Origin: Carettochelys insculpta
Taxonomy: Eukaryota > Chordata > Testudines > Carettochelyidae
Assembly: GCF_033958435.1 (NCBI RefSeq)
Contig: NC_134138.1
Span: 27,124,598-27,188,597 of the forward strand
Length of the DNA: 64,000 bases
Direction: 5' to 3'
In this document: piece after piece, positions 1 to 12,025 of the stretch
Position numbering within the stretch: position 1 is the stretch's first letter
How the letters are laid out: each line of letters starts with the position of its first letter
Made by a program: the position numbers and the translations under genes
Notes under the pieces: generated by a model
Seen by the model: the letters and a program-made list of their open reading frames with translations, nothing else
What the model was told of the DNA's origin: nothing
Database searches by the model: none

Positions 1-306
1 TGTGGCTGAAAGGGGGGCCTGTGCACTATTTTCTACCTCCCAAGTGGATTTTGAAATCAAAGAGGAACACTGATTAGATTAAAGCTCCAGAGTGACACCA
101 ACTCTGAATTTGCTTTGAACTTTGGAAGTCTCCCAGGCAGAAGTGCTGTTCAAAGACAATTCCCTTGCAGCAATAAATATGGGGGAGGGTTTAATTACCA
201 CCTCCTCTTCTCATCCCTCACCTTCTCTAGCCAGGCACACACAGAGCTCAGATTTCAGCAATTTCTTTTCTCACTGACACTCTGGCCTGGGGATGGGTAG
301 GTTCAA
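1..306. other. Unassigned intergenic sequence
   Basis: No gene, tRNA or repeat family recognised. The short open frames show no protein-like composition. Confidence 0.5.
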
Positions 307-308
307 TA

Positions 309-514
309 CAGTAGGGTCTCAACATTTGTGAGGGTTCCTTGTGGGGAACCCTTGCGAATGTTGAATTTTGTGAATATGGCAGCTCCCAGCTGCCGGTGAT
401 CCTGCCCGGGGCCCAGGGTAAGTGACGGCTGCCAGCACTCCTGTCCAGGGCCCTGGGGAAGCAGATGCTCTGGCTACTCACAAATAATTGAATTTGAATA
501 TTGAGACTCTACTG
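309..514. mobile_element. Tigger/pogo-like MITE with TA duplication
   Basis: A 206-bp element begins CAGTAGGGTCTCAA and ends with the reverse complement of CAGTAGAGTCTCAA. It is flanked on both sides by TA (307-308 and 515-516). Ends starting CAG with a TA duplication are typical of pogo/Tigger members of the Tc1/mariner superfamily. There is no coding capacity, so it is non-autonomous. The family assignment is inferred from the ends only. Confidence 0.65.
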
Positions 515-804
515 TACGTCAGAGCTGGGGCAAAAGAAAGCCAGTAACAAAACACAGAAATAGGAAGAAATACTTGCCCATTTCCTTTTCACCTGCATAA
601 ATCGAGTTCAAAAAATTTGCACTAACTTTCTGGACTTCTCAGTCCTGAGTTTGAGGCAACTTCAGCTTGTGTTAGAAGATGGAAAATACTGCTGTAATCT
701 TTACACAAACTAATATGTAAGGTTCAGAAATCCTGCCCTGGATTTAGCAGCAGTGCAGCCCAGCTGGTCTTAGCCTTGGTAGGAGCTTGTGCGTTTACTG
801 AGTT

Positions 805-1065
805 TGGTCTAGACTAGGGAGTTAAATCGATAGTAGATACACAATTCTAGCTCCAGCAATTGCGTAGCTAGAATTAACTTATCTAGCTACAATCGAAACT
901 CTCCCATCGACCTCCCCTACTCCTTGTGATATCAAGGAGTATACGGGTCAACTGCCAACCCCAGATAGTTCAATTTCGTGTGTCTCTGTCAGACATGTGA
1001 ATTCAATTGCCAGAAGATCGACCCCGACTAGGTCGATCTTCCCTGTAGTGTAGATATATCCTTAG
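805..1065. mobile_element. Palindromic MITE (family M7), approximate ends
   Basis: An imperfect inverted repeat with subterminal ATCGA-type motifs, including a short hairpin around the GACTAGGTCGATC region near 1030. It ends in GTAGTGTAGATATATCC, which resembles the complement of the GGCTGTGTCTACAC ends seen elsewhere here. Related sequence lies at 16.94 and 44.58 kb. Boundaries are approximate and no clean target duplication was found. Confidence 0.4.
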
Positions 1066-1594
1066 TCTCTATATTGAAGTCTCATATATATATTCTTAGT
1101 CTCATATATTTAAGTGTCTAGGTCTTTAATCACTGTTTCGCTTCATCATGCTCAGGTCTAACCAGCAAAAGGGGACAATTACAAGCGCCTCTTCTGCCCT
1201 CATGCTGCTACCATTTTGGCTCTGGTAGAGTTAGACCAGTGCTAGACCGTGGGAGGAGAGTCCATAAATGGACAAATTATCTTTGCCTGGAAAAGGCTTA
1301 ATTAAAGGTTGTCTCCAGGTCTCTGTCAGCAGCTGATCACTCCATTTTTGTTCCTTTTGAGTTATAAGATGTTATTTGTTGCCATTAATGTTAAACAGCA
1401 ATATGGAATAATTGGGAAAGCATGAGCCTGCTTTCAAATCCATTCAGACATGGTGGAGTTCAAATATTGGCCGGTTTGCGGTCTGAAGCTCTGAAGAAAG
1501 GAGCAGAGATGAGGAGGAGGGCACACGGGAAAAAACTAAGACAAAAAGTAAAGCAGAGGGGAAACAATTACAGAGAAGTGACATTTGCATTCGA
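1066..1594. other. Unassigned intergenic sequence
   Basis: No gene or repeat family recognised. Confidence 0.4.
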
Positions 1595-1946
1595 ATGTTT
1601 TGCTGACAAAACTAGTGTTTTGTCTCACGGAGCATCAACATTACAAATGTGTTCTGTCAACAGTAAATTGACAGAATGCGGCACTTCTGTTGACAGGGTT
1701 CTGCTATTCCCCCAGTAGGCACAATGCCTCTCTCCACAGAATCTTTCAACAGAAAGCAAAGGTGGATGCTCCAGAAGGGACTGCGGGGGGTGGGGGGGGA
1801 GCTTTCTGTCAACACACAGGGTTTCTGGGACACTGGGCAGCCCTGTCTGCTGTGCTTCTGGTTGGCTGTTTTCTCGAGAGAGCAGCCGGACGGATATCTT
1901 CCAACAATAACTTCTGTCGATAGATGGTTGTAGTGTAGACCTAGAC
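1595..1946. mobile_element. MITE, family M1 (TGTTGACA-rich)
   Basis: The segment carries repeated TGTTGACA/TGTCAACA motifs and ends in GTAGTGTAGACCTAG. The order of motifs matches the copy at 3668-4058, including a shared block around GGGCAGCCCTGTCTGCTG. The copy is diverged and the left end is approximate. Open frames inside it are incidental. Confidence 0.5.
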
Positions 1947-3667
1947 AGAGAGAGCATGACAAAAAGCAGAGAAAGAGCCTGAGAAATCCTAATAAACACA
2001 AATCTTATATGTATTCTGTATTGGAAGCACCCAATCCTGTGAATCAATAATAATTTTGACAGAGAGAGATAGTGGGTACAGGGCTTCTTCTGTACCCAAG
2101 TATATGGCATAGGCTTCTCTGTAGCTAAAAATGGATAATCAGGGAAGGGTTAATCAGAATTACCTTTGGGGAAAAAAAAGTACTTGGGTTTAAACAAGCA
2201 CAAGGTTCACAAATTCTGACTACTTATTGGTGAACCTCAATTACCATGTCAGTTGTGTCAGACCTTACATTTGCATTAGATTTGCACTGCAGATCCTGTA
2301 GTTTCTACATGGGGGCAGTTCTTTCTCTCCCTCAGAATGCTCTGTACGCTGTGGGAGATGCACAAGGGAGCTGATTAGGGCTCCACAACCCAGAGAAGTA
2401 GCAACTACTTCCCAATCTCCTGGCACTGTGTGAACAATGTAAAGGGTCTGGCTTGTATGTCCCCACCCTTCCACAAGTCCCTAACACACCACGTGCTGAA
2501 CACAACCATGGTCCATAACTCTCTCTGAGCTCAAGGGTTATCAGAGTCTACTAATGATGTTACTAAACTTCCCAGAGGAGGCAGGGAGCACCTAGTTCTT
2601 GTCCTTTTTCCTCAGAAGTGACCCAGCAAGAGGTGTCATGGAACTATATTCTGCCATATGCATAGTGCTCTGGGAGCACCCTTGGGCTCCAGGCAGCTGT
2701 ACAAGGTCCCATATGGCTCTCTGTGCCTTAAAGGCAATGTTAAACCCTGCATAGATAAGAAAGCTCTGTCACTAACCACTCTAAAAGCAACTGTCTCTGG
2801 CACAGAAGCGCAGCAGTCAGGCTGACAAATGACAGAGAGCCCACTTAATGCCAGTGGCTATGGGGGAGGTGCTTGGCAGAGGAAACTGAGGCAAATCATT
2901 TTCCTGATGAAAGGCTGGGGACTTTAGTGTCTGGAACAGACAAGACCACAGAGTTGACGAGCGTGTTTGTACAATCACACCAACTGTAAAATGTGAGAAA
3001 TTGAGTTTTGTTATTATGGGTATTCGACTGTTTTTAATAGACTCCTGAAGTCCCTCCAAGAGGCAACATTTATTTTAATAGGTCAGACAAGTTCTATCAG
3101 CATGGCTTTGTGTGTACTGAAATGTAAAACAATTGTGGTGCTCTGTGTTGCTTCAGTTACACCATCCCCGACCTTGATCTCTTCTCAGTTCCTTGGCTCT
3201 ACCTGCTTCTTTCATAACCCCCTTGGATGTTCTGCCAACAGCTTACAGGTGATGGGCCAAGTTCTGTGCCTGACTTACATTCTGTGCTTCCCAAGTCAAG
3301 TCAGTGGAGTTCATCGAGATGTAAGTGCAAAATCGTGCCCGTGCTGTCTAAAAGAAGTTTACACTTTGTGTTGTCTTTATACATCTGGTAACATGGTCAG
3401 AACATGGCACGGTCATGTCAACACAGGGCAGACTATGTTGTGCTGTAACAAGAATGGGGTGTTATTGCATAGTGCTCTGTCCTCCAGCATGATCATATTT
3501 ACCATCCAGATCAAGCCTCAGGCGGAACTGGCCAGGGGTGTGCAAAGTGGGGTTGGGCCCCTTCAGTAGGCATGAAATTTCCTAAGAGGGCACAGCTTGA
3601 TCAGCTGCTGGGTCTCAGACTCATCCATCTCATTAGACATATTGAAATACGTTACAGTTTTATATAT
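1947..3667. other. Unassigned intergenic sequence
   Basis: About 1.7 kb of AT-moderate sequence without a recognised gene, RNA or repeat. The open frame at 3102-3569 has no recognisable domain and no consistent coding signal. Confidence 0.4.
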
Positions 3668-4058
3668 GGCTGTGTCTCACAGGAGGGCTTTGTCAACAAA
3701 AGCCCACAGAACATCTACACGCAAAATACGTTTTGTCAACAGTCGGTCAACAAAACTTGGCACTTCCACCAGCATCTTCGTTGACAGTTTCTGTTGACAA
3801 AAAAGCCCTGTAGATGCTCTGGGGGCCCTTTGTTGACAGATAGGGCTTCCCGTTTACTGGGCAGCCCTGTCTGCTGAGCTTCCAGTTGGCTGTTCTGTCC
3901 AGAGAGGGCAGGGCAGTCTGGCCACTCTCTGTTGGCAGAGTGGATTGCTCTTTCAACCTACTGTTATGTGTGTTTATGATCTGTCAAGAGCAGTTTTGCC
4001 GGAAGATTTCTTCCAACAGTAACTTCTGTCAACAGATTGCTGTAGTACAGATGTAGCC
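3668..4058. mobile_element. MITE, family M1, with TAT duplication
   Basis: It starts GGCTGTGTCT, ends GATGTAGCC and is flanked by TAT on both sides. It contains several TGTTGACA or TGTCAACA motifs in inverted arrangement. A 3-bp duplication and GG-starting ends fit PIF/Harbinger-type MITEs. No coding capacity. Confidence 0.6.
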
Positions 4059-5049
4059 TATGTGTATTCACATTTATATACAGATTAATAAAGTTCTTAC
4101 ATTCTACATACTTATTTTCTTACACACACCAAAAAGTTTTTTTCTGTCATATGAACATAACTGAAATTTCTGGTGGATTGGATTACATTAGACATGTTGA
4201 TGGGGGTGGGGCAGAGGGCTGCTAATTGCAGGGATGAAAAGCAGGGCCCGACCTAAAAAATTTGCTCACCCCTGACCTAAGTCAGAGTTGTGAGGTTTTC
4301 TTCACAATCTGATGGTTTAAATCATAGGGTGGGGTTTTTCAAAAGCACTCAGCTTTGGACTAACTCTGCTCCCTCTGATGTCCATGGGGACTACTGACTT
4401 CGACCAGAGCAGAGTTAGGGCAAAGCAAAGTGTTGTTGAACATCCCAACTTTTAATTTGCTTTTATGAAATCTCTTTCTGACAGAGCCACCCCATCAGAA
4501 AAATGTTAGTATGACACATCACGGAGCACTGACACAGAGTAGTCCCTGACTGCAATTGATTAGGAGTTACCAAATGATTTACCCACAGATGTACAGTTTG
4601 ATCCTCCATCCAGCCAATGAAGGAACAAATGAGACTGGAGGAAATGAAGATCCCCAGTGGCAGACAGAAAATAAGGACACAGAACACCTCAAATAGCTGC
4701 CTTCCTGCTGTGGTTTGTTCAAATGGCCCACACACCCACCAAGCTGCTTCAGGAAAGAAGATTGATTGACTACTGAAAAAGAGGAGAAAATTATGGAAGA
4801 GACATGGAGGTTTCGAAACTGCATCAGATGTAGCCCATTTAAGATTAGACAGCACAAAAGTAAAAGAAAAACTTGTAAAGGGGAATCTTGTCCAGAGTAT
4901 TATTAATCCATTTTACCATTAGCAGTGAGACTATATCATCAAAGTAAGTGCATATACATGTGTCTTTGCTCAGCTTGCATGTGGCTGAGGAACTGGGAAA
5001 TAACATGGATGTATTTTTAAACTGGTGTCATTCATCAGTAGATCACAAA
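4059..5049. other. Unassigned intergenic sequence
   Basis: Nothing recognised. The overlapping minus-strand frames at 4463-4857 have no domain I can name. Confidence 0.4.
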
Positions 5050-5335
5050 GGGCTTGTCTACACTACCTCCCCACTTCGAAGGAAGGATGGTAGGTAGGGT
5101 GTCGGGAGTTTATTAACGAAGTGTTGCAGTGCATATGCAGCACTTCATTAAGCAAATTCCCACCCACGGCAACTCCGAAATGTTAAACTTCAAAGAGTCG
5201 GCTTGCATGTAGCTGCGGCTCACCCGCTTGTACTTTGAAGTGCCTGGCAACTTCGAAGTCCCTTTAATCCTCAAAATGTTGAAATAGGCCATAATGGGTT
5301 CCAAGGGCACTATATGTAGGTGGTCCTGAACATAG
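5050..5335. mobile_element. Partial MITE, family M3-like
   Basis: Begins GGGCTTGTCTACACTACC and contains the GCAGCACTTCATTA hairpin typical of the M3 copies at 10.9, 49.8 and 61.4 kb. Only one arm is clear, so the element is probably truncated. The right limit is approximate. Confidence 0.4.
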
Positions 5336-6253
5336 GACTGTCTCATACTCTCTCCTTGCTCCCATATCTGAGATCCAGGGTCTCCTTACTCTCTATCCCA
5401 TGTGAATATGCCACCCTCTAGGGGTCTTGTCATTTTGTGAGTATATGATCCCCTTCTCCCTTGTCCCCACTCCGTGTGAGCTGGCACCCAGGCAAGTTTT
5501 GCTTCTCAGAAGGGAGCTCTGAGGCCCTCTGCCTCTACATGTGAGCTAGAAACCCTGCCCCTCTGAGTGAAGAGTTGAGTGAGGACATGGTGGGTGAATA
5601 CCAAGAACACACTGACACAGGGATGGGAAGCTGAGAACGGGCATGCTTGATGCACCTCACAGACTTTCAAGCGTGTCGCATGAGAGGAGGAAGAGAACAC
5701 CCACTGAGCTGAGGGGAAGAGTTCACATGTCTCAGCACTATTGTTTCAGGCTGTCCTCACCTCCTGAGGGGTTCTTATCCAGCTGAAAACATCACTTGGA
5801 GAGAAATGGGCCACAGCACCCAGTGAGCCTTCTCTGCTGTAGAATCACTTCACAGCTCTAGTTTTTCCATTGAACAAATTGCTTCCATCCTTGGTAAAGT
5901 GCTTAGAGATATGATGAAAAGCTCTATGTCATTATCACCCCATCTGGCCACAGCAGCAGCTCGACAACGGACCTGACACAGTAATGACAACTGCCCAAAT
6001 GACCACCGATATTGCCTTTATTCTGCTACTTTTTATGGCACTGTAATTAACATATTTAAATAAATAAAAAGCATAACTCACTAATATACCACCACCCATA
6101 AAGCATCCCTGACCTAAAACATTCAAGAAAATCAACAATAAAGTTACAAACAAAACAATGTGTAGCCTGGACATTGGACAAAAAAACATGTTTTTTTTTT
6201 TAATCCAGCGCTTCCTAAGCTTAAGGCTTACCTACACATGCAAATATTTAGGT
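5336..6253. other. Unassigned intergenic sequence
   Basis: No gene or repeat recognised. There is an A/T-rich stretch around 6000-6200. Confidence 0.4.
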
Positions 6254-6645
6254 CAGTAGTGGGCAACCTGTGTCCCAAGGGTCCCATGTGGCTCACTGGG
6301 GTTCCATGTGTGGCCCACAAGACATTTTGTTTACAGGGTTGCCAAATTCTGCTGGTTTCCACCTGCACAGGTTTTTATTTTTCCAATGTGTACTATATTC
6401 ACTTAAAGCAAGAGCATGTGAAGCCAGGTGTATGCAGATTGCACACAATGTTGTGAAAGCTGTGCACACCCTCTGTGTAGCTACAATTCAATCAGCAAAC
6501 ACTTCAGGTTCAAAGTACACCAGCCCAGTTAGCAAAATTACCCTATCCTGGAAGACTGTCTTGGTCACGACAATCTTGTGGTCCACTGAGATGAAGGAGG
6601 ACCACTCATGTGGCCCTCGCACTAGCCTAGGTTTGCCCTTCACTG
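6254..6645. mobile_element. hAT-like MITE
   Basis: The left end CAGTAGTGGGCAACCTG and the inverted right end (CAGTGAAGGGCAAACCTAGG on the minus strand) resemble ends of hAT-type short elements. An 8-bp duplication is not clear. No transposase is present and internal open frames are not meaningful. Confidence 0.5.
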
Positions 6646-7047
6646 GTGGAGATTGAGATAACTACACTGCACAGGGGATGTGAAAAATCTACACATCTGA
6701 GTATCAGAGCTTTGCCAATCTAATCCATGGTGTAGACACAGGTAGGTGGACAGAAGGGTGTTTCCATCAACCTAGCCACTGACATCTGGAGAGGCGGTTT
6801 TCCTATAGCAATGGAAAAATACATTCCATCACTGCAGGCAGCCTCTATGCTATGAATTATCCAGCTTAACTATGTTGCTATAGGTATGTTTGTACAGTCC
6901 CTGGAGTGCAGACATGGCCTTAAGTTCTAATGGACTATCAGGGGATGCAAGTTCTAAAGTAGGAGTCCTTCAGCTCTCCTGTTGAGCTCAGAAAGCCAAG
7001 TTCCATGTAAAAATGGATTAACAAAAAGGAAGTTCATAGAGGCTACG

Positions 7048-7262
7048 TCTATCAATGGCTATTAGCCATGATAGGCAGGGATGCAATCCCATGCTGTGGG
7101 TGCCCCTAAACTTCTAGATGCCAGAAGGCTGGGACAGGGGATCGATTACTTGTTAACTTCCCTGTTCTGTTCATTCCTTCTGAAGCATGTGGCACTGGAC
7201 ACCATCAGAAGACAGGATATTGGGTTAGATTGGTTATGGTATTTCTATCCTTATGTTCTTAG
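7048..7262 (+). mobile_element. CR1 LINE 3' end fragment
   Basis: About 215 bp matching the 3' untranslated tail of the CR1 copy at 57.8-59.0 kb: the ATCAATGGCTATTAGCCA block, the block ending TTAGATTGG, and a terminal CCTTATGTTCTTA. It is heavily 5'-truncated and diverged. Confidence 0.75.
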
Positions 7263-8090
7263 GGTTTGAGAATCCCTCGGTGGACCTTAAGTATCGCAAG
7301 ATGATATGTTTGCTAAAAATTAGGTCCTGGGTCATGGAGGGTTTTTAAGGTTGTTGGTGGGACAATTTCATTCCATCTCAAACCAGACAGGCAGTGAGAA
7401 GTAGTCTGGTGCACAGTTCTAACAAGGCCAAAGCACTACGCAATGGAAATAGACCTGGGAGGACATCCCAGATCACTATTCTGGGTTTCCCATGCTATAA
7501 AATCAATATACGGTCTGTTGTGCTATTCTGACTAGTGCAGCTCATTATATATTTGCATACCTGGTAGGTGTTGCTTCTTTCCTTGGATTACTGTTCTGAA
7601 AAAGTATTGTGTTTTAAATGGGAAAATAAATAGAGCGAGGGATTCCCCAGTCTCTCACAGAGGGATAGTCTATCACTGGTTATGGAGAGAGAAGGGTTGT
7701 GGAGCCCTTTGTTCAGATATCACTAGTGCAGTGTTGTGCTGAATGGTCTAATGGACAAATGATTGTGTGTGACAAGGAGTCGTTCCAAAATGTTAATAAG
7801 ATTATTAAAGTGAAAGCCCTGTTGAATGGCTGAGTGTAGAAAACAATCGACAAAAGAGAAAGTGTTAGACCCCAATATTCTGTAACTGACACATTAAGAA
7901 AATGCTATCAGGACAGTAGGAAGTATGTAAAATATGTTGATAATTAAAATATCAATATTTTGATAATCTAAGCCTTTTAAATTAAATGACTATCTGATAT
8001 AATAATTACAACATATAACTATCTCCGTATTCACAGCAGGGAACCTTGTCCTCTGCACTGCCTTTAAATGAATAGAATATGAGAGTAGGA
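7263..8090. other. Unassigned intergenic sequence
   Basis: Nothing recognised. The segment is AT-rich around 7900-8030. Confidence 0.4.
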
Positions 8091-8298
8091 CAGGAGTCTT
8101 CAAACTTTTTAGGTTATGTGCCCCCCTCCAAATAACCGAGGCTAGCACCTACCCCATCTGAGATATACCCATGATTACATTATCAAGTCAAATTAAAAGA
8201 AACACTTTGTCCGCTGTTACAGGTTTCTTCTTGCGTATCTCCCTGATGGTAGGTCATGTAACCCTAGGAGTACACATATTCCAGGTTGAAAATCCCTG
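8091..8298. mobile_element. hAT-like MITE with imperfect 8-bp duplication
   Basis: The ends CAGGAGTCTTCAAAC and, inverted, CAGGGATTTTCAACC form terminal repeats. The flanks GAGTAGGA and GGCTAGGA agree at six of eight positions, which is the duplication size of hAT transposons. The element is 208 bp and non-coding. Confidence 0.55.
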
Positions 8299-8609
8299 GG
8301 CTAGGACAAAATCAGCCAGCCATGCTGAGAAAGGAATAGATCATCTCCTCATTGAAGTCAGAGCGGAAACACCTCAAATGCCTTATCTTACTGTGCCCAG
8401 AAAGGGGATTAAGAAGTGAACTGATTACACAAGTCAGCCTTTAAACTGCACTGGAGATAGCTGAGCTTCAGTCTGACAGCTCTGGCAGATGAATTGGGAA
8501 GTTCTCACTTTGCTTTGTTGCATTGTTTCCAAATCTTTTTCTACACTGAAGATCTATATCAGCCATCAGTGGCCCGCCAAGGGCAAAGCTCCGCCAGGTC
8601 TAACCCTGG

Positions 8610-8791
8610 GGGCTTGTTTGCACTCAGGAAAGTCAAGACAACTTCACTAAAAGTGTCAAGTTAATGTGCATAAGTTAAGGCTCGTTAAAGTGCTTCTTGG
8701 ACCCTCTCTCCTTGGGAAGTAAAGCAGCCTTCCAGATTAGTTTTGGTCACACATTTACTAACTTTTCTTAATTCCCTCTGTAGACAAGCCC
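8610..8791. mobile_element. Short MITE with GGGCTTGT ends
   Basis: The left end GGGCTTGTTTGCACT pairs with a right end whose complement reads GGGCTTGTCTACAG. Total 182 bp. Assignment to the Harbinger-type MITEs of this window is by end similarity only. Confidence 0.4.
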
Positions 8792-9953
8792 AGCCATCGA
8801 TGAGCACCAAACCGCAGTGAGCATCCATCACTACTCCCATTTAGCTCAGCAGGAAACCAGGGTAACCTCCATATTGTCCGATTGTTTATTGTCCGTATAC
8901 ATCTGGTGTCCTTTGTTTCATCCTGAGAACGGCTCTATACTGCCCTGTAGTTCATACTATGGAGGGTTGTGAATAGCGGCGCACACCAAAATGCTGTTTT
9001 GTAATTCTCCTGTGTGTATATGGTTGGCACTAACTAAAAAGTGCCTAGTTCTCACAGATATATTGGTGACCACAGTGTCCACACAGGGGAGTCAGAGCAC
9101 AGCATTGTGGTGGGCATGGCCATTCACATGACCTGAGCCTGAAAAGCAGAGAAGTGTAGATACGCCCTTTAGATTGACGAAAACTCTTAGGGTACAGGCT
9201 ATCTTTTTGTTCTGCATTTGTACAGCACCTGGCACAATGGCGTCATGGTCTATGATTAAAGTTCCCTACCCTGGAAGCTGGATCAATGAAACTGTATTAC
9301 AGCAGCTTTACCTGTCTATATTAGTCCACTCTTGTATTGCTCTGGCTCAGTTGCTCCAATGGTTGTACACAGGGCAAAGTCTCATGGGAAGCAAGGCCTC
9401 AAAAAGTCTCACTAGAATGTGTCTGAAGTCCATCTTCACAAGCATAATGGCAAGAATCATTTTTTCTTAAGAAAAGATTAGATTCAGGGAAAAACGTTAA
9501 TGCCTGAGGCTCTGTGGACTATCCTTACCCACGAATTAGTTATCACTAGCCTGTTAACTATGTTTGCAAAGTGTCTGTAACAAAACTCTACACATCACTT
9601 TCCTAATCAAACATTGACAGTAAGAAACTTTTTGGACTTCCTCTGGATGGGTCCCTAATTTATTTGTGTGAATGCTGCGGGAGTGGGAGCAGAGATTAAC
9701 AGTCACATGATAAATAATCACCTTGACAATTTCTTTTTCATAAAGCAGTGCCTGTTCTGTTCAGGTTTGTATATTGTGCCCATCGCAGTAGGCCTAAGGC
9801 TCTCACAATATTGTACACGTGAGACATAATCTAATCTAATCTATCTACCTGTATTTAGTATTAGCAAAATAGTAACCAAAGAGGCCAAACAGTTCAACCC
9901 ACATAACACAATACAACACAACCATCTGGGCCAGCTAATTAAACCACCTACAC
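8792..9953. other. Unassigned intergenic sequence
   Basis: No gene recognised. A short pentanucleotide run (TCTAA-type) lies near 9830-9850. Confidence 0.4.
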
Positions 9954-9966
9954 TCTTCAGAGCTCA

Positions 9967-10169
9967 ACAGCAACGAAGAGTCCTGTGGCACCTTATAGAC
10001 TAACAGAAAAGTTTCGAGCATGAGCTTTCGTGAGCACAGACTCACTTCATGAAGTGAGTCTGTGCTCACGAAAGCTCATGCTCGAAACTTTTCTGTTAGT
10101 CTATAAGGTGCCACAGGACCCTTTGTTGCTGTTACAGATCCAGACTAACACGGCTACCCCTCCGATACT
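9967..10169 (+). mobile_element. Hammerhead-family element, inverted dimer
   Basis: A 203-bp insertion flanked by identical 13-nt direct repeats, TCTTCAGAGCTCA, at 9954-9966 and 10170-10182. Positions 9968-10131 form a near-perfect palindrome with 82-bp arms centred at 10049/10050. The right arm alone continues through the family 3' end (AGACTAACACGGCTACC, then CGATAC), so the dimer is asymmetric. The GAAAGCTCATGC half of the hammerhead core is present in both arms, but the centre has lost the CUG of the CUGAUGA box, so this copy cannot form the full core. Assignment to a ribozyme-bearing retroelement family is inference. Confidence 0.75.
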
Positions 10170-10602
10170 TCTTCAGAGCTCAGTCACTCAACCACCTCCA
10201 GATGGTTGCAGTATTCCTTAAAGGACAAAATGTATAAAATAGACCAGACTAGTGAATTAGTACCAGCTGAAAGATCACAGTGTTGACCAGAAAGAGGGGC
10301 AGTCACTCAGGTAAATTCTGTATACGTTTTGGTCTGAGTAGACTGTTATGGGATCCACAGCACACCTCTCCCAAGCATCTATTGAAATAAGAATTAGGTT
10401 TTCTCCATATTTTCAAGTGTCCTTAAGGGCAAGACCACAACTGCTTACCTTGGCCTGGGTGGCATTGGAGGAGCCATTTGGTGTAGTATGCCTCATTCTA
10501 TGTCCTTTGTCTTCTGTTATAGGCATAAGATATGTTGCTAAAGTGCATACATTTTGCTGTAAACGCTAGTTTCTGTGGTCATCAGCTGGCATGTGTATTT
10601 GA

Positions 10603-11537
10603 CATTGGACAAGGTTCAGAAAAGGGCAACGGAAATGATTAGGGGTTTGGAACGGGTGCTATATGAAGAGAGATTAAAAAGACTGGGACTTTTTATTTTC
10701 GAAAAGAGGAGACTAATGGGGGGATATAATACAGGTTTAGAAAATCATGACTGGTGTTGAAAAAGTGAACAAGGAAAAGTTATTTATTTAATGGTCAGAA
10801 GGTTTAAAATTAATAAAAGGAAGTTTTTCTTCACATAGCACATAGTAGACCAATGGAACTCCTTGACATAGGGGCTGGAACCCCTTTTGGAGGGGGCATG
10901 GTAATGAGACACTTTGACATACGCTAATGAGGTGCTGCTATAAATATGCAGCACCTCATTAGCATAATGGTGGCCACATGTGCTTCCAAAGTGCCAGTTT
11001 CGAAACGCACTCTGCTCATGTAGCTGGGCGCCTTTCAAAATGACCCCCTGATTTCAAAAGCACCTTCTTCCCATTTGGCTTTAGAAAGAAGGGGCTTTTG
11101 AAATCATGGGAGTCATTTCAAATGGGCCCTGGCTACACAGGTGACATGCGTTTCGAAACTGGCACTTCCGAAGTGCGCACGGCCACCATTATGCAAATGA
11201 GGTGCTGCACATTCATAACAGCGCCTCATTAGTATCTGCCAAAGTGGCTTATTACCATGATCCTTCTGAAAGGAGGGGCAGTGTGGCCACAGTCACAATG
11301 TTGTAAAGACCAGGAGTTAATAGGGTTCAAAAAAGGTTAGGCAGTTAGGCCCATCAATGGCTATTAGCCAGGATGGGTAGGAATCGTTTTCATAGTCTCT
11401 GTCAGAGGCTGGAAGGGGATGACAGGAGAGAGATCACCTGATGATTATATGTTCCATTCACCCCCTGTTGTAAGACAGGATACTGAGCTAAATGGACCTT
11501 GGGTATGACCCAGTATAGCCATTTTTTGTTCTTATGG
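10603..11537 (+). mobile_element. CR1 LINE 3' fragment split by a MITE
   Basis: From AAGGTTCAGAAAAGGGCAAC onward the sequence follows the C-terminal RT region and 3' tail of the CR1 copy at 57.8-59.0 kb, ending in GTTCTTATGG. The frame is broken by stops and indels. The alignment is interrupted at about 10872-11290 by a palindromic MITE and then resumes (GTTCAAAAAAGGTTAGGCAG and the ATCAATGGCTATTAGCCAGG block). Confidence 0.8.
10872..11290. mobile_element. Palindromic MITE, family M3, nested in CR1
   Basis: Two inverted arms share GCTAATGAGGTGCTGC and GCAGCACCTCATTAGC hairpins and TTTCGAAAC motifs, with inverted ends near GGCTGG and GTGGCCACAG. It interrupts a CR1 whose two halves are colinear, so it inserted after that CR1. 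Exact ends are uncertain. Confidence 0.6.
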
Positions 11538-11820
11538 ATATTTCCAAATGAGTTAGATCCTCTTCCATTGTATTTGCCTCTATTGCAACAGCTACCAGAC
11601 AGCTGAGCTGATCATACTGGAGCAGGGTGGGTAATCTGGTAACATTTGTCATCCCAACATCATCCTGCATAGATGAGAATGTTGTCAAGGAATTCTGATG
11701 CCAGGTCACCATTTATAATTATTTCTATATCTCTTCTCCCAGGCTAATGAGCAATACAAAGGACCAGGCTCAGACAATGCACGTGTTATCTTCAGAGCAT
11801 ACACATGAAGAGAAATCAGA
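11538..11820. other. Unassigned intergenic sequence
   Basis: Nothing recognised. Confidence 0.35.
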
Positions 11821-12025
11821 CTTTTTCTACACATGTTAATAAACGGTCCAAAATATGCTAATGAGGCATGGATGTAAATTCCTGGTGCCTCATTAGCATA
11901 AGGTCACATGATTTGGAGTCCGGAAGAAGCTCTTCCAGACTCCAAAATGGCGTGTAGAAGCGTGGCTCCTGGGGGGGTCTTCCAGAAGGAAGTCCTCCTT
12001 CCGGAGGCCCTTCTTCCCCCTAGCC
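11821..12025. mobile_element. MITE, family M4, one arm
   Basis: Shares CCAAAATATGCTAATGAGGC, the following hairpin and the GATTTGGAGTC..GGAAGA block with the complete copy at 59.76-60.20 kb, then stops at the M4 centre. It is a half-element. Confidence 0.55.

Noticed and set aside
4463..4857. Overlapping 130- and 92-codon minus-strand frames
   Set aside because: No domain, no splice or promoter context, and two frames overlap over the same sequence.
10040..10090. Ribozyme core in the 10.0-kb dimer
   Set aside because: The palindrome centre deletes the CUG of the first conserved box in both arms.
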